In this document: positions 56,962 through 64,000 of the stretch, piece after piece
How the letters are laid out: the number at the start of each line of letters is the position of its first letter
How positions within the stretch are numbered: the first letter of the stretch is position 1
Assembly (NCBI RefSeq): GCF_014191255.1
Contig: NZ_JACHWH010000003.1
Span: 894,451 to 958,450 of the forward strand
DNA: 64,000 nucleotides
Reading direction: 5' to 3'
Origin: Amycolatopsis bartoniae
Lineage (GTDB): Bacteria; Actinomycetota; Actinomycetes; Mycobacteriales; Pseudonocardiaceae
The notes under the pieces: model-generated
Seen by the model: only the letters and a program-made list of their open reading frames with translations
The model's database searches: none
What the model was told of the DNA's origin: nothing
Position numbers and translations under genes: made by a program

Positions 56962-58778
56962 CCGGAGACCAGCACGTCGTCCATCCCGCCTTCGGCGCGC
57001 CAGCGGCGCAACAGGTCGTGGAAGGCGAGCGCGCCGTCGCCGAAGGACTCGTTGCGCTCGCGCGGCTTGCCCTCGTTGTTGTAGTAGCCCGGCGTGCACT
57101 CGGCGAGGAACTTGTACCGCTCGGAGCCGTACGAGTGGATCCTGTCCACCCATTCCGCTTCGGCCGCTTCGCTGGGCTCGACGTACTTCGCGCCGCGCTT
57201 GCGGGCCTCGGCGATCACCTCGGCGACGTGGGTCGCCTGCTCGTCGAGGATGTGCGTGAAGTTCACCGAGCTGGCGTTCTGCAGCGGCCCGAGGTGGAAC
57301 AGGCTGGGGAAACCGTGGCTGTAGAAGCCGTGCAGCGTCCGCGGCCCGCGCCCCCAGTACTCGCGCAGCGTCTGCCCGCCGCGGCCGTACACCGGCAGGC
57401 GGCCGGTGAGTATGCCCGAGCGGCCGACCTCGAAACCGGTGGCGAAAATGACGCAGTCCACTTCGTACTCCCGGTCGCCGACAACGACGGCGTGCTCGGT
57501 CATGCGGGAGACACCGCCGTGGTCGGCCGTGTCGACCAGGTGCACGGTGGGCCGGTTGAACGTCTGCAGGTACTCGTCGCTGAACCCGGGCCGCTTGCAC
57601 ATGTAGCGGTACCAGGGCTTGAGCAGCTCGGCCGTCGCCGGGTCCTCGACGAGCTCGTCCACCCGCGCCCGGATCTCGTTCATCTTCCGGAAGTCGAGCA
57701 GCTCGTCGACGAACTCCTGCTCCGCGTCCGACAGCGAAGCCTGGTCCTCGCCCGCGATCAGGTACCGCTGGAGCCGGGCACTGCTGCCGGTCCACGCGTC
57801 CGCCACCAGGTCCTCCTCGGCCTGCCCGCCGGTGACGAGAGTGAGGAAGTTCTCCCGCCGGCGGCGCTGCCAGCCCGGCGTCAGCGACGCGGCCCACTCC
57901 GGGTCGGTGGGGCGGTTGCCGCGAACGTCCACAGTGGACGGGGTGCGCTGGAAGACGTACAGCTCCCGCGCGTCCCGGCCCAGGTGGGGCACGACCTGGA
58001 TCGCGGTCGCGCCCGTGCCGATCAGCCCCACGCGCTTGTCGGCGAGCCCGGTCAGCCCGCCGTTCGCGTCGCCGCCGGTGTAGGCGTAGTCCCACCGGCT
58101 GGTGTGGAACGTGTGGCCGCGGAAGTTCTCGATCCCGGGGATGCCCGGCAGCTTCGGCCGGTCGAGCGTCCCGTTCGACACCACCACGTACCGGGCACGC
58201 AGGTCGTCGCCGCGGTCGGTGCGCACGACCCACTCCGCCGCGGCCTCGTCCCAGCGCAGCTCGGTGACGGCGGTCTGGAAGCACGCGTCGCGGTAGAGGC
58301 CGAAGTGCCTGCCGATGGCGCGGGCGTGCTGGCGGATCTCCTCGCCGGGGGAGTACTTCCACCGCGGCACGGAGCAGACCTCTTCCAGCAGCGGGAGGTA
58401 GACGTAGGACTCGATGTCGCAATGGATGCCCGGATACCGGTTCCAGTACCACGTGCCGCCGAAGTCCCCGCCCTTCTCGACCACCCGGAGGTCCTCGATG
58501 CCGGCCTGGCGCAGCCGGGCGGCCGCGAGCAGCCCGCCGAACCCGCCGCCGACCACCACGACCTCGTGCCGCGCGGTGATCGGCTCGCGCGTGAAGTCCG
58601 CGTCCGCGTACGGGTCGTCGGCGTAGTAGCCGAACTCGCCCTCGATCGGCTGGTACTGGGCGTTGCCGTCGGGCCGGAGCCGCCGGTCGCGTTCGGCCCG
58701 GTAGCGGGCGCGCAGGGCGTCCGGGTCGATGCCCAGTGCGCCCGGGTCCGGCAGGGAGGTGGTCGCCGAGTCGTTCAT
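56958..58778 (-). CDS. Baeyer-Villiger-type flavin monooxygenase
   Basis: The 606-residue protein has two Rossmann motifs (VVVGGGFGGLLAAARLRQAG and VGLIGTGATAIQVVP) and, between them, the Baeyer-Villiger fingerprint FRGHTFHTSRWDY (FxGxxxHxxxW). GGTWYWNRYPGIHCDIESYVY is also typical of the phenylacetone/steroid/cyclopentadecanone monooxygenase group. It inserts oxygen next to a ketone with NADPH and O2 to give an ester or lactone. The N-terminal 60 residues before the FAD motif are normal for this group. Upstream lies a palindrome (58827-58846) like those controlling the esterase and SDR at 7.8-10.4 kb. Confidence 0.9.
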   Translation of the reverse strand: MNDSATTSLPDPGALGIDPDALRARYRAERDRRLRPDGNAQYQPIEGEFGYYADDPYADADFTREPITARHEVVVVGGGFGGLLAAARLRQAGIEDLRVVEKGGDFGGTWYWNRYPGIHCDIESYVYLPLLEEVCSVPRWKYSPGEEIRQHARAIGRHFGLYRDACFQTAVTELRWDEAAAEWVVRTDRGDDLRARYVVVSNGTLDRPKLPGIPGIENFRGHTFHTSRWDYAYTGGDANGGLTGLADKRVGLIGTGATAIQVVPHLGRDARELYVFQRTPSTVDVRGNRPTDPEWAASLTPGWQRRRRENFLTLVTGGQAEEDLVADAWTGSSARLQRYLIAGEDQASLSDAEQEFVDELLDFRKMNEIRARVDELVEDPATAELLKPWYRYMCKRPGFSDEYLQTFNRPTVHLVDTADHGGVSRMTEHAVVVGDREYEVDCVIFATGFEVGRSGILTGRLPVYGRGGQTLREYWGRGPRTLHGFYSHGFPSLFHLGPLQNASSVNFTHILDEQATHVAEVIAEARKRGAKYVEPSEAAEAEWVDRIHSYGSERYKFLAECTPGYYNNEGKPRERNESFGDGALAFHDLLRRWRAEGGMDDVLVSG

Positions 58779-58826
58779 TCGTGCCTTTCTGTCGCCTCGT
58801 GACCACCTAACCGAATACCGTCGTGG

Positions 58827-58846
58827 TAAGTCAAGCAGTTGACTTA
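58827..58846. promoter_or_regulatory. Palindromic operator TAAGTCAA-GCAG-TTGACTTA (site C)
   Basis: A perfect dyad with 8-base arms and a 4-base centre lies 49 bases upstream of the monooxygenase ATG, overlapping the stop of the DinB gene. Its GTCAA/TTGAC core matches sites A and B, pointing to control by the TetR at 8783 or a close paralogue; the half-site spacing differs (4 versus 3 bases between GTCAA-x and x-TTGAC counting is not identical), so a separate regulator is possible. Confidence 0.55.
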
Positions 58847-59365
58847 ACCCATGCTCTTCGCTCCGTCCAGGGCCTCGCGGATGATGTCCGCGTGCCCGGC
58901 GTGCTGGGCGGTCTCGGCGATGATGTGCAGCAGCACGCGCCGGGCCGACCACTCGGTTTCGGTGTTCCACGGCGCCTTCGGCAGGGGGATGACGACGTCG
59001 AGGCTGGGCAGCGACGCCACCACCTCGTCGGTCCGCCGGGCCACCGCTTCGTACTCCGCCAGCACGCCCGCCAGCGTCTCGTCCGGCAGCAGCCGGAACT
59101 CCTCCGCCCGCTTCGCGAAGTCGGCCTCGGTCATGGCGCTGAAGTCCGGCATCGCCGACGGGCCTTCGAGGATGAAGGTCGTCCAGCCCCGCTCCACCGA
59201 CGCGACGTGCTTGATCAGACCGCCCAGGCACAGCTCGCTCACCGTGGTGCGCTGCCGGGCCTGGTCGTCGGTCAGGTCGCGGGCGGGGAACCGCAGGAAG
59301 TGCCGGTGCTTCGCCAGCGTGGCCAGCAGGTCGGCGCGCTCGGTGGTGGTCGTGGTCGCGTTCAT
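58844..59365 (-). CDS. DinB-family (DUF664) protein
   Basis: The 173-residue helical-bundle protein contains TTVSELCLGGLIKHVASVERGW (first metal His region) and LLHIIAETAQHAGHADIIREALDG (second His pair), the DinB/DUF664 pattern. Members bind a divalent metal and many work as thiol-dependent S-transferases, e.g. with mycothiol. ATG 59365 follows GGAAGGAAG. It is divergent from the WYL regulator, a common pairing. Confidence 0.87.
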   Translation of the reverse strand: MNATTTTTERADLLATLAKHRHFLRFPARDLTDDQARQRTTVSELCLGGLIKHVASVERGWTTFILEGPSAMPDFSAMTEADFAKRAEEFRLLPDETLAGVLAEYEAVARRTDEVVASLPSLDVVIPLPKAPWNTETEWSARRVLLHIIAETAQHAGHADIIREALDGAKSMG

Positions 59366-59449
59366 GGTTCTTCCTTCCGTTCGGTCTGGAGACCAAGCTA
59401 GGAGGCATAGTGGCCACTTTCTGGCCGCAATGGCGGGAGAATCGGATTC

Positions 59450-60400
59450 ATGGCGAACACGAGCACCCGGACGCTGCGGCTGCTGTCGCTGCTGCAGAGC
59501 CACCGGTACTGGCCGGGGACGGAACTGGCCGAGCGGCTGGGCGTGTCGCCCCGGACGCTGCGCCGCGACATCGACCGGCTGCGCGAGCTGGGCTATCCGG
59601 TGGAGGCGCAGCGCGGTGTCGACGGCGGCTACCAGCTCGCACCCGGCGCCGCGCTCCCTCCGCTGGTGGTCGACGACGAGGAGGCGGTCGCGCTGGTCGT
59701 CGGGCTGCAGGCCGCGGCGCAGGGCACGGTGGCGGGGATCGCCGAGTCCTCGGTCCGGGTGCTGGCGAAGGTCGTACAGGTGATGCCGGCCCGGCTGCGC
59801 CGGCGCGTCGAAGCGTTGCGGGCGATGACCGTGCCGCTGGTGTGGGACGGATCGGCGGGGGTGGACTCGGGCGTGCTGACCACGATCGCGCTAGCGTGCC
59901 GGGACAGCGAGCGCCTGCGCTTCTCCTACACCGCCGCGGACGGCCGCAGCGCCGAGCGGCACGTCGAACCGCTGCGGCTGGTCTCGCTCGGGCGCCGGTG
60001 GTACCTGGTGGCCTACGACCTCACGCGGCACGACTGGCGCCGCTTCCGCGTCGACAGGCTGAGCGCGCCGAGCGCGACGGGGGACGGCTTCCGGCCGCGG
60101 GAACTGCCGGCCGCGGACGCCGCCGCGTTCCTGCGGGAGGGGCTGGAGAACGCGTGGAGCTCGTACCGGGTGGAGGTGCTCGTCGCGGCCCCGGCCGAGG
60201 CGGTGCGGGAGCGGATCGGGCAGTGGAGCACCGTCGAGGAGGCCGGGCCGCGGCGGTGCCGCGTCACGATGACCTCGGAGTCGCTCGACTGGCCGCTGCT
60301 GGCCCTGGGCGTGGCGGGCGCGCCGTTCCAGGTGGTGTCGCCGCCCGAGCTGCGGGAGCGGGCGCACGAGTGGGGAGAGCGGTTCAGGCGGGCGTCTTAG
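59450..60400 (+). CDS. YafY-type HTH and WYL-domain regulator
   Basis: The 316-residue protein has an HTH_11 domain (TRTLRLLSLLQSHRYWPGTELAERLGVSPRTLRRDIDRLRELGYPV) and a WYL domain (LRFSYTAADGRSAERHVEPLRLVSLGRRWYLVAYDL, then the WRRFRVDRL arm), ending in the WCX extension. WYL domains bind small ligands or nucleic acid and control stress or metabolic genes. The divergent DinB gene, 84 bases away, is the likely target. Confidence 0.9.
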   Translation: MANTSTRTLRLLSLLQSHRYWPGTELAERLGVSPRTLRRDIDRLRELGYPVEAQRGVDGGYQLAPGAALPPLVVDDEEAVALVVGLQAAAQGTVAGIAESSVRVLAKVVQVMPARLRRRVEALRAMTVPLVWDGSAGVDSGVLTTIALACRDSERLRFSYTAADGRSAERHVEPLRLVSLGRRWYLVAYDLTRHDWRRFRVDRLSAPSATGDGFRPRELPAADAAAFLREGLENAWSSYRVEVLVAAPAEAVRERIGQWSTVEEAGPRRCRVTMTSESLDWPLLALGVAGAPFQVVSPPELRERAHEWGERFRRAS

Positions 60401-60420
60401 CCGGTGCGGCCTGCCGGTTC

Positions 60421-60466
60421 GTCAGCGTGACCGTGGGGGGCTGATCGTGTGGCCGTGGACGCTGAC
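60421..60466. terminator. Possible hairpin between convergent WYL and LysR-like genes
   Basis: GTCAGCGT (60421-60428) pairs with ACGCTGAC (60459-60466) around a 30-base loop with further G/C pairing. It fills most of the 89-base convergent gap. Weak evidence: the loop is long. Confidence 0.35.
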
Positions 60467-60489
60467 CGCTGTGGCAGGCTCCTCGCGGA

Positions 60490-61182
60490 CTAGGACCGGC
60501 GGCGAGGTTTCCCGCGGCGGGGGTGGGGCGGGTTCGCGCGGGGTTGCTTCGCCGGCTTCTTGCGCTTCACCGGCTCCTGCTGCGGGCGCCCGCGGGTGCT
60601 GTTGACGGTGCGGCCGCGGACGATCCCGATGAACGTCTCCATCAGGTCCGTGGTCTCCTCCTCCAGCCACGACAGCGCGACCTGCGACTGCGGGGCCTCC
60701 AGCAGCGGCCGGTAGGTCAGGTCGCGGCGGTGGTGCAGCCGCGCGAGGGACTGCGGGACGACGAGCAACCCCACGCCGGCGGCGACCAGTTCGATCGCGT
60801 CGGCCGTCGTCCCGGGGCGTTCCAGCGCCGGGCGGCCCGGGGGCTGCGGCCAGTCCAGCGTGTCGTCCTGCGGGTGCAGCAGAACCTCGTCGGTCAGGTC
60901 ACCGGGCGTCACCTCGTCCGCCGCGGCGAAGAGGTGGTCCTTCGGCACGACGATCACCGTCGCCTCGGTGTAGAGGGGGATGGCGTGCAGGCCGGTGCGG
61001 TCGATCGGCAGCCGTAGCAGGGCGGCGTCGGCGGTGCGGTCACGCACCGTGGCCTCGGCTTCACCGGGCGGCACCTGGACGAGGTCCAGTGGCACCTCCG
61101 GCCTCCGCTCACCCCAGATCCGCGCCCACTTGCCGGGCGTCGCCCCGGGAACGTACGCGAGCGTGAAGTGCGGGCCGGTCAT
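60490..61182 (-). CDS. LysR-type substrate-binding domain protein without HTH, with a basic tail
   Basis: The 230-residue protein is the effector-binding (periplasmic-binding-fold) half of a LysR regulator: FTLAYVPGATPGKWARIWGERRP, DAALLRLPIDRTGLHAIPLYTEATVIVVPKDHLFAA and TADAIELVAAGVGLLVVPQSLARL. ATG 61182 gives no room for an HTH upstream: the divergent DUF5997 gene starts 62 bases away. The C-terminus is strongly basic (KRKKPAKQPRANPP, then RRGKPRRRS) and could contact nucleic acid. The pairing with DUF5997 is recurrent in actinobacteria to my knowledge. Confidence 0.8.
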   Translation of the reverse strand: MTGPHFTLAYVPGATPGKWARIWGERRPEVPLDLVQVPPGEAEATVRDRTADAALLRLPIDRTGLHAIPLYTEATVIVVPKDHLFAAADEVTPGDLTDEVLLHPQDDTLDWPQPPGRPALERPGTTADAIELVAAGVGLLVVPQSLARLHHRRDLTYRPLLEAPQSQVALSWLEEETTDLMETFIGIVRGRTVNSTRGRPQQEPVKRKKPAKQPRANPPHPRRGKPRRRS

Positions 61183-61243
61183 GCGGGTGAGGTTACCGGG
61201 TGTGACCGCGGGCGCCGGCCGCGCGCTCGCTACCCTGGCGGTC

Positions 61244-61609
61244 ATGACGTCGCAGAAGACCCCTCAGACGATGAAGCCCGCGACGGCGGCGAAGAAGCTG
61301 GGGGTGTACCTGGAAGCCACCCCGGCGGAGTTCCGCGAGGGCGTGGTCTCGCGCGACGAGCTCAACGCCCTGCAGGCCGATCCGCCGGAGTGGCTGCGCG
61401 ACCTGCGGCGTAACGGCCCGCACCCGCGGCCGGTGGTGGCCGCGAAGCTGGGCATCTCCATCAGCGGTCTCGCGCGGGGCGGCATCACCGAGCCACTGAC
61501 CACCGAGGAGATCGACGCGCTCAAGGCCGAGAGTCCCGAGTGGCTCCAGCGCGAACGCGCCACCCAGGCCGAGGTCCGCAAGGAAGCAGCGCGGCAGAAG
61601 GAGAAGTGA
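61244..61609 (+). CDS. DUF5997 family protein
   Basis: The 121-residue protein has MKPATAAKKLGVYLEATPAEFR, ALQADPPEWLRDLRRNGPHPRPVVAAKLGISISGLARGGI and ITEPLTTEEIDALKAESPEWL. The VVAAKLGISISGLARGG stretch looks like a small helix-turn-helix. No enzyme motif is seen. It is divergent from the HTH-less LysR-like gene; one could supply DNA binding and the other ligand sensing (inference). ATG 61244 is the only good start. Confidence 0.8.
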   Translation: MTSQKTPQTMKPATAAKKLGVYLEATPAEFREGVVSRDELNALQADPPEWLRDLRRNGPHPRPVVAAKLGISISGLARGGITEPLTTEEIDALKAESPEWLQRERATQAEVRKEAARQKEK

Positions 61610-61780
61610 CCCCCTCGGTGCCGGTTTCGGCGGCGACGCCCGGCTCGAGTCGAGGGAGGAGTGGCTGGACCCGACCGTGCGGGTGAGCCGTTCCGGTCAG
61701 GTCGGGATCGGGGAGTGGCAGCCGATCGCCGGGGCAACCGGCTGTCCTTCCGCAGCGAGCGGTTCCCCGTGCTCGGGTCC

Positions 61781-62110
61781 TCAGTGGACTGACGTGTGCA
61801 CGGATTCCACTGTGTACAAATGCGGGTCGAACCCGTCCACGAGCGCGGCGGCTTCTCGCATGTGCTCCTGTGCGGTGGGGTTCTGCAGCATCGCGCGGTA
61901 GGCCTCGACGGACTCCCACTGCGCGTAGTTGACCACGCGGGTGCCGTCCTCGCCGGCGTGGAGGTTGGCCGAGACGAAGCCGGGCACGTGCCGCATGACC
62001 TCATCCGTCGCCCGGGCGAGCACTTCGACCAGCTTGCGCTGCCGGTCGGGCTGGACGGTGAAGACGTTGATCAGCGTGACGACGGGCGCGTCGGTGGCGA
62101 TGGTGGTCAT
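61781..62110 (-). CDS. Antibiotic biosynthesis monooxygenase (ABM) domain protein
   Basis: The 109-residue protein is one ABM/dimeric ferredoxin-like barrel: VVTLINVFTVQPDRQRKLVEVL, HVPGFVSANLHAGEDGTRVVNYAQWESVEAYRAML. Such proteins act as cofactor-free oxygenases on quinols, as haem-degrading enzymes or as stress proteins. It is divergent from a MarR gene with a clear dyad between, so it is probably induced by the compound that MarR senses. Confidence 0.85.
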   Translation of the reverse strand: MTTIATDAPVVTLINVFTVQPDRQRKLVEVLARATDEVMRHVPGFVSANLHAGEDGTRVVNYAQWESVEAYRAMLQNPTAQEHMREAAALVDGFDPHLYTVESVHTSVH

Positions 62111-62133
62111 GGTGTTCCCTTCAGTGTCAGGAT

Positions 62134-62159
62134 CCTTACATGACTGATTATGTGTAAGG
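62134..62159. promoter_or_regulatory. MarR operator between ABM and MarR genes
   Basis: CCTTACA (62134-62140) and TGTAAGG (62153-62159) are perfect inverted arms with a 12-base AT-rich centre, in the 57-base divergent gap. Position and form fit a MarR dimer controlling both genes. Confidence 0.65.
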
Positions 62160-62167
62160 TTCCTGTC

Positions 62168-62596
62168 ATGAGTCAAGGGGAGATTCTGCGCAGCGCCGGC
62201 TACCTCGTCAAACAGGTGCAGCAGGCGTTCCACCGGGCGTGCGAGGAACGGCTGCGCCCGCTGGGGTTGTCGATGTCGCAGTACGCGGTGCTGCGGGCGC
62301 TGGCGGACGTGCCGGGCGCGTCGTCGGCGGAGCTCGCGCGCCGCACCTTCGTGACCCGCCAGTCCCTGCGGGACGTGCTGGCCGGGCTGCGGGCCGCGGG
62401 ACTGGTGAACGTGGCCAGCCGGCCCACGTCCGGCCGCGCCCTGCCGGTCACGCTCACCGAGGACGGGCGGTCGCTGCTCGTGCAGGCCCAGGAGATCGTG
62501 CTGGACGTCGACGACCGCATGACGGCCGGGCTCGCGCCCGCGGAGGTCCGGCGATTGGTGTCGCTGCTGGAGGTCTGTGCGCAGAACCTGGGTTAG
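62168..62596 (+). CDS. MarR family transcriptional regulator
   Basis: The 142-residue protein has the MarR winged helix: LGLSMSQYAVLRALADVPGASSAELARRTFVTRQSLRDVLAGLRAAGLVNVASRPTSGRALPVTLTEDGRSLL, followed by the dimer helix. ATG 62168 is taken as the start; it lies 9 bases after the operator arm. It probably represses itself and the ABM gene. Confidence 0.88.
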   Translation: MSQGEILRSAGYLVKQVQQAFHRACEERLRPLGLSMSQYAVLRALADVPGASSAELARRTFVTRQSLRDVLAGLRAAGLVNVASRPTSGRALPVTLTEDGRSLLVQAQEIVLDVDDRMTAGLAPAEVRRLVSLLEVCAQNLG

Positions 62597-62628
62597 CACG
62601 GTCGGCGCAGGGTGGTGGCCGATCGAGC

Positions 62629-62650
62629 GGTGTCAGGCTAACCTGACACC
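62629..62650. promoter_or_regulatory. Perfect 9-bp-arm palindrome upstream of the HTH-PASTA gene
   Basis: GGTGTCAGG (62629-62637) and CCTGACACC (62642-62650) flank CTAA. The centre plus right arm (TAACCT) could be a -10 element, so the dyad would cover the promoter. It lies 14 bases before ATG 62665. The HTH protein encoded just downstream is the obvious candidate binder. Confidence 0.65.
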
Positions 62651-62664
62651 CAGAGGTGATGGCC

Positions 62665-63288
62665 ATGGAGCTGTGGCGAGAAGGTCAGCAGGCGTGGCGG
62701 CGGCTGGCGGACTGGGTGCACGGGGCCGCGGCGGACCAGGCCGGTGCGCTCGACGCGCTGACGGATCTGGGGACCGTCCGGCGGCTGCTGGACCAGGCCG
62801 AGTTCGAGGCGGTGCGCGTCGCCCGCGTGCAGGGGCGGTCGTGGTCGGAGATCGCGGTACGGCTGGGCATGACGCGGCAGTCGGCGTGGGAGCGGTGGCG
62901 GGACCTCGACGAGCCGTCCGCTGCGGAGCCGCCGGAGTCGGTCCCGCAGCGGCGCCGGCGGTCGGTGACGCCGGAGGCAGGGCAGCAGCGGCGGCGCGCG
63001 TCGGTGACGGTGCCGGACGTGGTGGGCCTGTCGTGGGACGACGCCTGGGCGGTGCTGGAGAAGAAGGGCCTGGTGGCGACGTCGTCGGACCCGGACGGGC
63101 TGCCGGTCGGGATCGTGACCGACCAGAGCCCGGAGTCGGGAGCGATGGCCGTCCCCGGCGCGCCGGTGCGCCTGTGGCTCTCCCGCGGCGACGGCGGAGC
63201 CGGGGTGCGCGAACCCCGCCGCCCCAAGCCGGACCCGAAGAGCGGCCGCAAGATGCGGGACGAGATCACCGGCGAGACGGTGAGCTGA
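62665..63288 (+). CDS. Cytoplasmic HTH and PASTA-domain protein
   Basis: The 207-residue protein has an N-terminal helical HTH part (FEAVRVARVQGRSWSEIAVRLGMTRQSAWERW), an Arg-rich linker with two RRRR/RRR stretches and one PASTA domain (VTVPDVVGLSWDDAWAVLEKKGLVATSSDPDGL, QSPESGAMAVPGAPVRLWLS), then a basic tail. PASTA domains normally bind muropeptides outside the cell on kinases and PBPs; here no membrane segment or signal exists. ATG 62665 is preferred because AGGTG lies 6 bases before; GTG 62656 and ATG 62659 are also in frame. Confidence 0.8.
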   Translation: MELWREGQQAWRRLADWVHGAAADQAGALDALTDLGTVRRLLDQAEFEAVRVARVQGRSWSEIAVRLGMTRQSAWERWRDLDEPSAAEPPESVPQRRRRSVTPEAGQQRRRASVTVPDVVGLSWDDAWAVLEKKGLVATSSDPDGLPVGIVTDQSPESGAMAVPGAPVRLWLSRGDGGAGVREPRRPKPDPKSGRKMRDEITGETVS

Positions 63289-63335
63289 CGCCGGGCGAGC
63301 GCGCGGCGGTTCAGGCAGGCGGTGAGTTTGGTGGG

Positions 63336-63940
63336 GGCCGGCACGCTGGCCGTGGGCGGCAGGTCCCGTGGGCTCCGGTGGCCGCGGCTCGCTGGCCGGT
63401 GGTGGCGAGGCTGCGGGGGTTGGACTGGGGGACAGCCGTTACATGGTCCGGTGGGCCAGGAGGCTGCGGTGCCCGGGGAGTGGCCGGGACGCTGGCGGTG
63501 GGCGGCACGCCACGTGGGCACCAGTGGCTGCGGCTCGCTGGCCTGTGGTGGCGAGGCTGCGGGGGTTGGGACCGGGCCGACTGCGGTGACACGGTCCGGC
63601 GGCCCGAAGGCGGCCGCGCCCGGGGGAGTGGCCGGGACGCTGGCGGTGGGCGGCACGCCACGTGGGCTCCGGTGGCCGCGGCTCGCTGCCCGGTGGTGGC
63701 GAGGCTACGGGGCTGGGACCGGGCCCGGCGGCCGCGACATGGACCGGTGCGTCAGTGGACCGCCGTGCCCGGGCAGCGGCGGGGACGCCCGCGGTGGGCG
63801 GCGGGCCCTGTGGGCACGGCGGGCCGTGCCTTGCCGCCCTGCTGCGGTGACGCTATGGGGCTGGGCTACGGGCTGGTCCGGCAGCCGTGACATGGTCCGG
63901 CGCGTCAGGAGATCGCCGTGCCCGGGGAGCAGCTGCGGAC
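63336..63940. repeat. GC-rich non-coding tandem array, period about 148 bp
   Basis: The stretch after the PASTA gene to the window end (712 bases) holds at least three and a half diverged copies. The marker GTGGGCGGC starts at 63352, 63498, 63646 and 63794 (steps 146, 148, 148). Each unit also has GCCGGGACGCTGGCGGT, CGTGGGCTCCGGTGGC, GCGGCTCGCTGGCCGGTGG, GTGGCGAGGCTGCGGGG and ACATGGTCCGG-like parts. 148 is not divisible by three, and frames open across it are GC artefacts. No regulator palindrome like that of the 103-bp array was found. No gene was seen from 63289 to 64000. Confidence 0.75.
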
Positions 63941-64000
63941 TCGACTGCCGTTGCCCGGAGGGCGAGAGAAGCCGCAGCCCGGCACTATCCTCAATGGACA

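Noticed and set aside
61610..61780. Coding-like stretch (LESREEWLDPTVRVSRSG in one frame) between DUF5997 and the ABM gene
   Set aside because: It may be the remains of a gene, but there is no start, the frame breaks, and no family is recognisable.
1..64000. tRNA, rRNA, CRISPR arrays, transposases, integrases or phage genes
   Set aside because: None recognised on either strand on reading through; tRNA-like GGTTCGA words occur only inside genes without cloverleaf partners.

Overview
The window is very GC-rich (roughly 70-75% by eye), gene-dense DNA with frequent GTG starts, many short stop/start overlaps, Tat and lipoprotein signals, and many TetR, AraC, ROK, WYL and MarR regulators. This is typical of a filamentous actinomycete, and the gene families suggest the Pseudonocardiaceae (an Amycolatopsis-like genome; inference, no marker gene is present). 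No rRNA, tRNA, CRISPR array, prophage or insertion sequence was seen. It looks like accessory or catabolic chromosome.

Layout. 0-4.3 kb: the end of a luciferase-like oxidoreductase and a minus-strand ssuC-ssuB-ssuA-ssuD alkanesulfonate operon. 4.7-7.7 kb: a STAS protein, an isopropylmalate-dehydrogenase-like enzyme with a small partner, and a secreted SGNH hydrolase. 7.8-10.4 kb: an HSL-type esterase and TetR gene facing an SDR, both under GTCAAC/GTTGAC palindromes. 10.4-10.7 kb: a small protein with a C-terminal RHIM-like amyloid signalling motif. 11.5-13.7 kb: a two-component operon whose response regulator is broken. 13.8-16.2 kb: a sarcosine-oxidase-like enzyme and a TetR/SDR pair under a perfect 24-bp palindrome. 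16.3-21 kb: KDG dehydratase, family-8 polysaccharide lyase and a sugar porter (uronate-polymer use). 21-26.8 kb: AraC/hydrolase, an aldo-keto reductase/TetR pair with twin operators, a secreted trypsin-like protease and an HpnB-type glycosyltransferase. 26.9-35.9 kb: a beta-glucan island (GH1, ABC sugar importer, ROK regulator, secreted GH16 glucanase) with a 103-bp-period tandem array of LacI-type operators. 35.9-46.2 kb: acyl-CoA-dehydrogenase-like flavoprotein, M20 amidohydrolase, a SAM-IV riboswitch, then a six-gene overlapping operon encoding an ABC importer and HyuA/HyuB. 46.3-48.8 kb: an NLR-like regulator split in two overlapping genes plus a small secreted peptide. 49-55.4 kb: metallo-beta-lactamase-fold protein, aromatic-hydroxylase-like flavoprotein, NDMA-dependent alcohol dehydrogenase, aldehyde dehydrogenase, AraC. 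55.4-58.8 kb: Baeyer-Villiger monooxygenase and an NHL propeller protein. 58.8-63.3 kb: DinB/WYL pair, an HTH-less LysR-like protein with a DUF5997 gene, ABM/MarR pair, HTH-PASTA protein. 63.3-64 kb: a second non-coding tandem array with a period of about 148 bp.

Themes. (1) Sulfur: the ssu operon at one end, and at 36-46 kb a SAM-IV riboswitch placed in front of an importer plus ATP-dependent hydantoinase/oxoprolinase subunits, next to a flavin enzyme and an M20 amidohydrolase; together these suggest an undescribed route for scavenging an organosulfur compound. (2) A Baeyer-Villiger pathway (SDR, monooxygenase, esterase) dispersed over 50 kb but apparently tied together by one shared palindromic operator. 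(3) Two tandem non-coding arrays with periods that are not multiples of three; the first is a ladder of identical regulator sites ending at a promoter. (4) Signalling oddities: an orphan amyloid-motif protein, a split NLR-like regulator and a LysR-like sensor without a DNA-binding domain.
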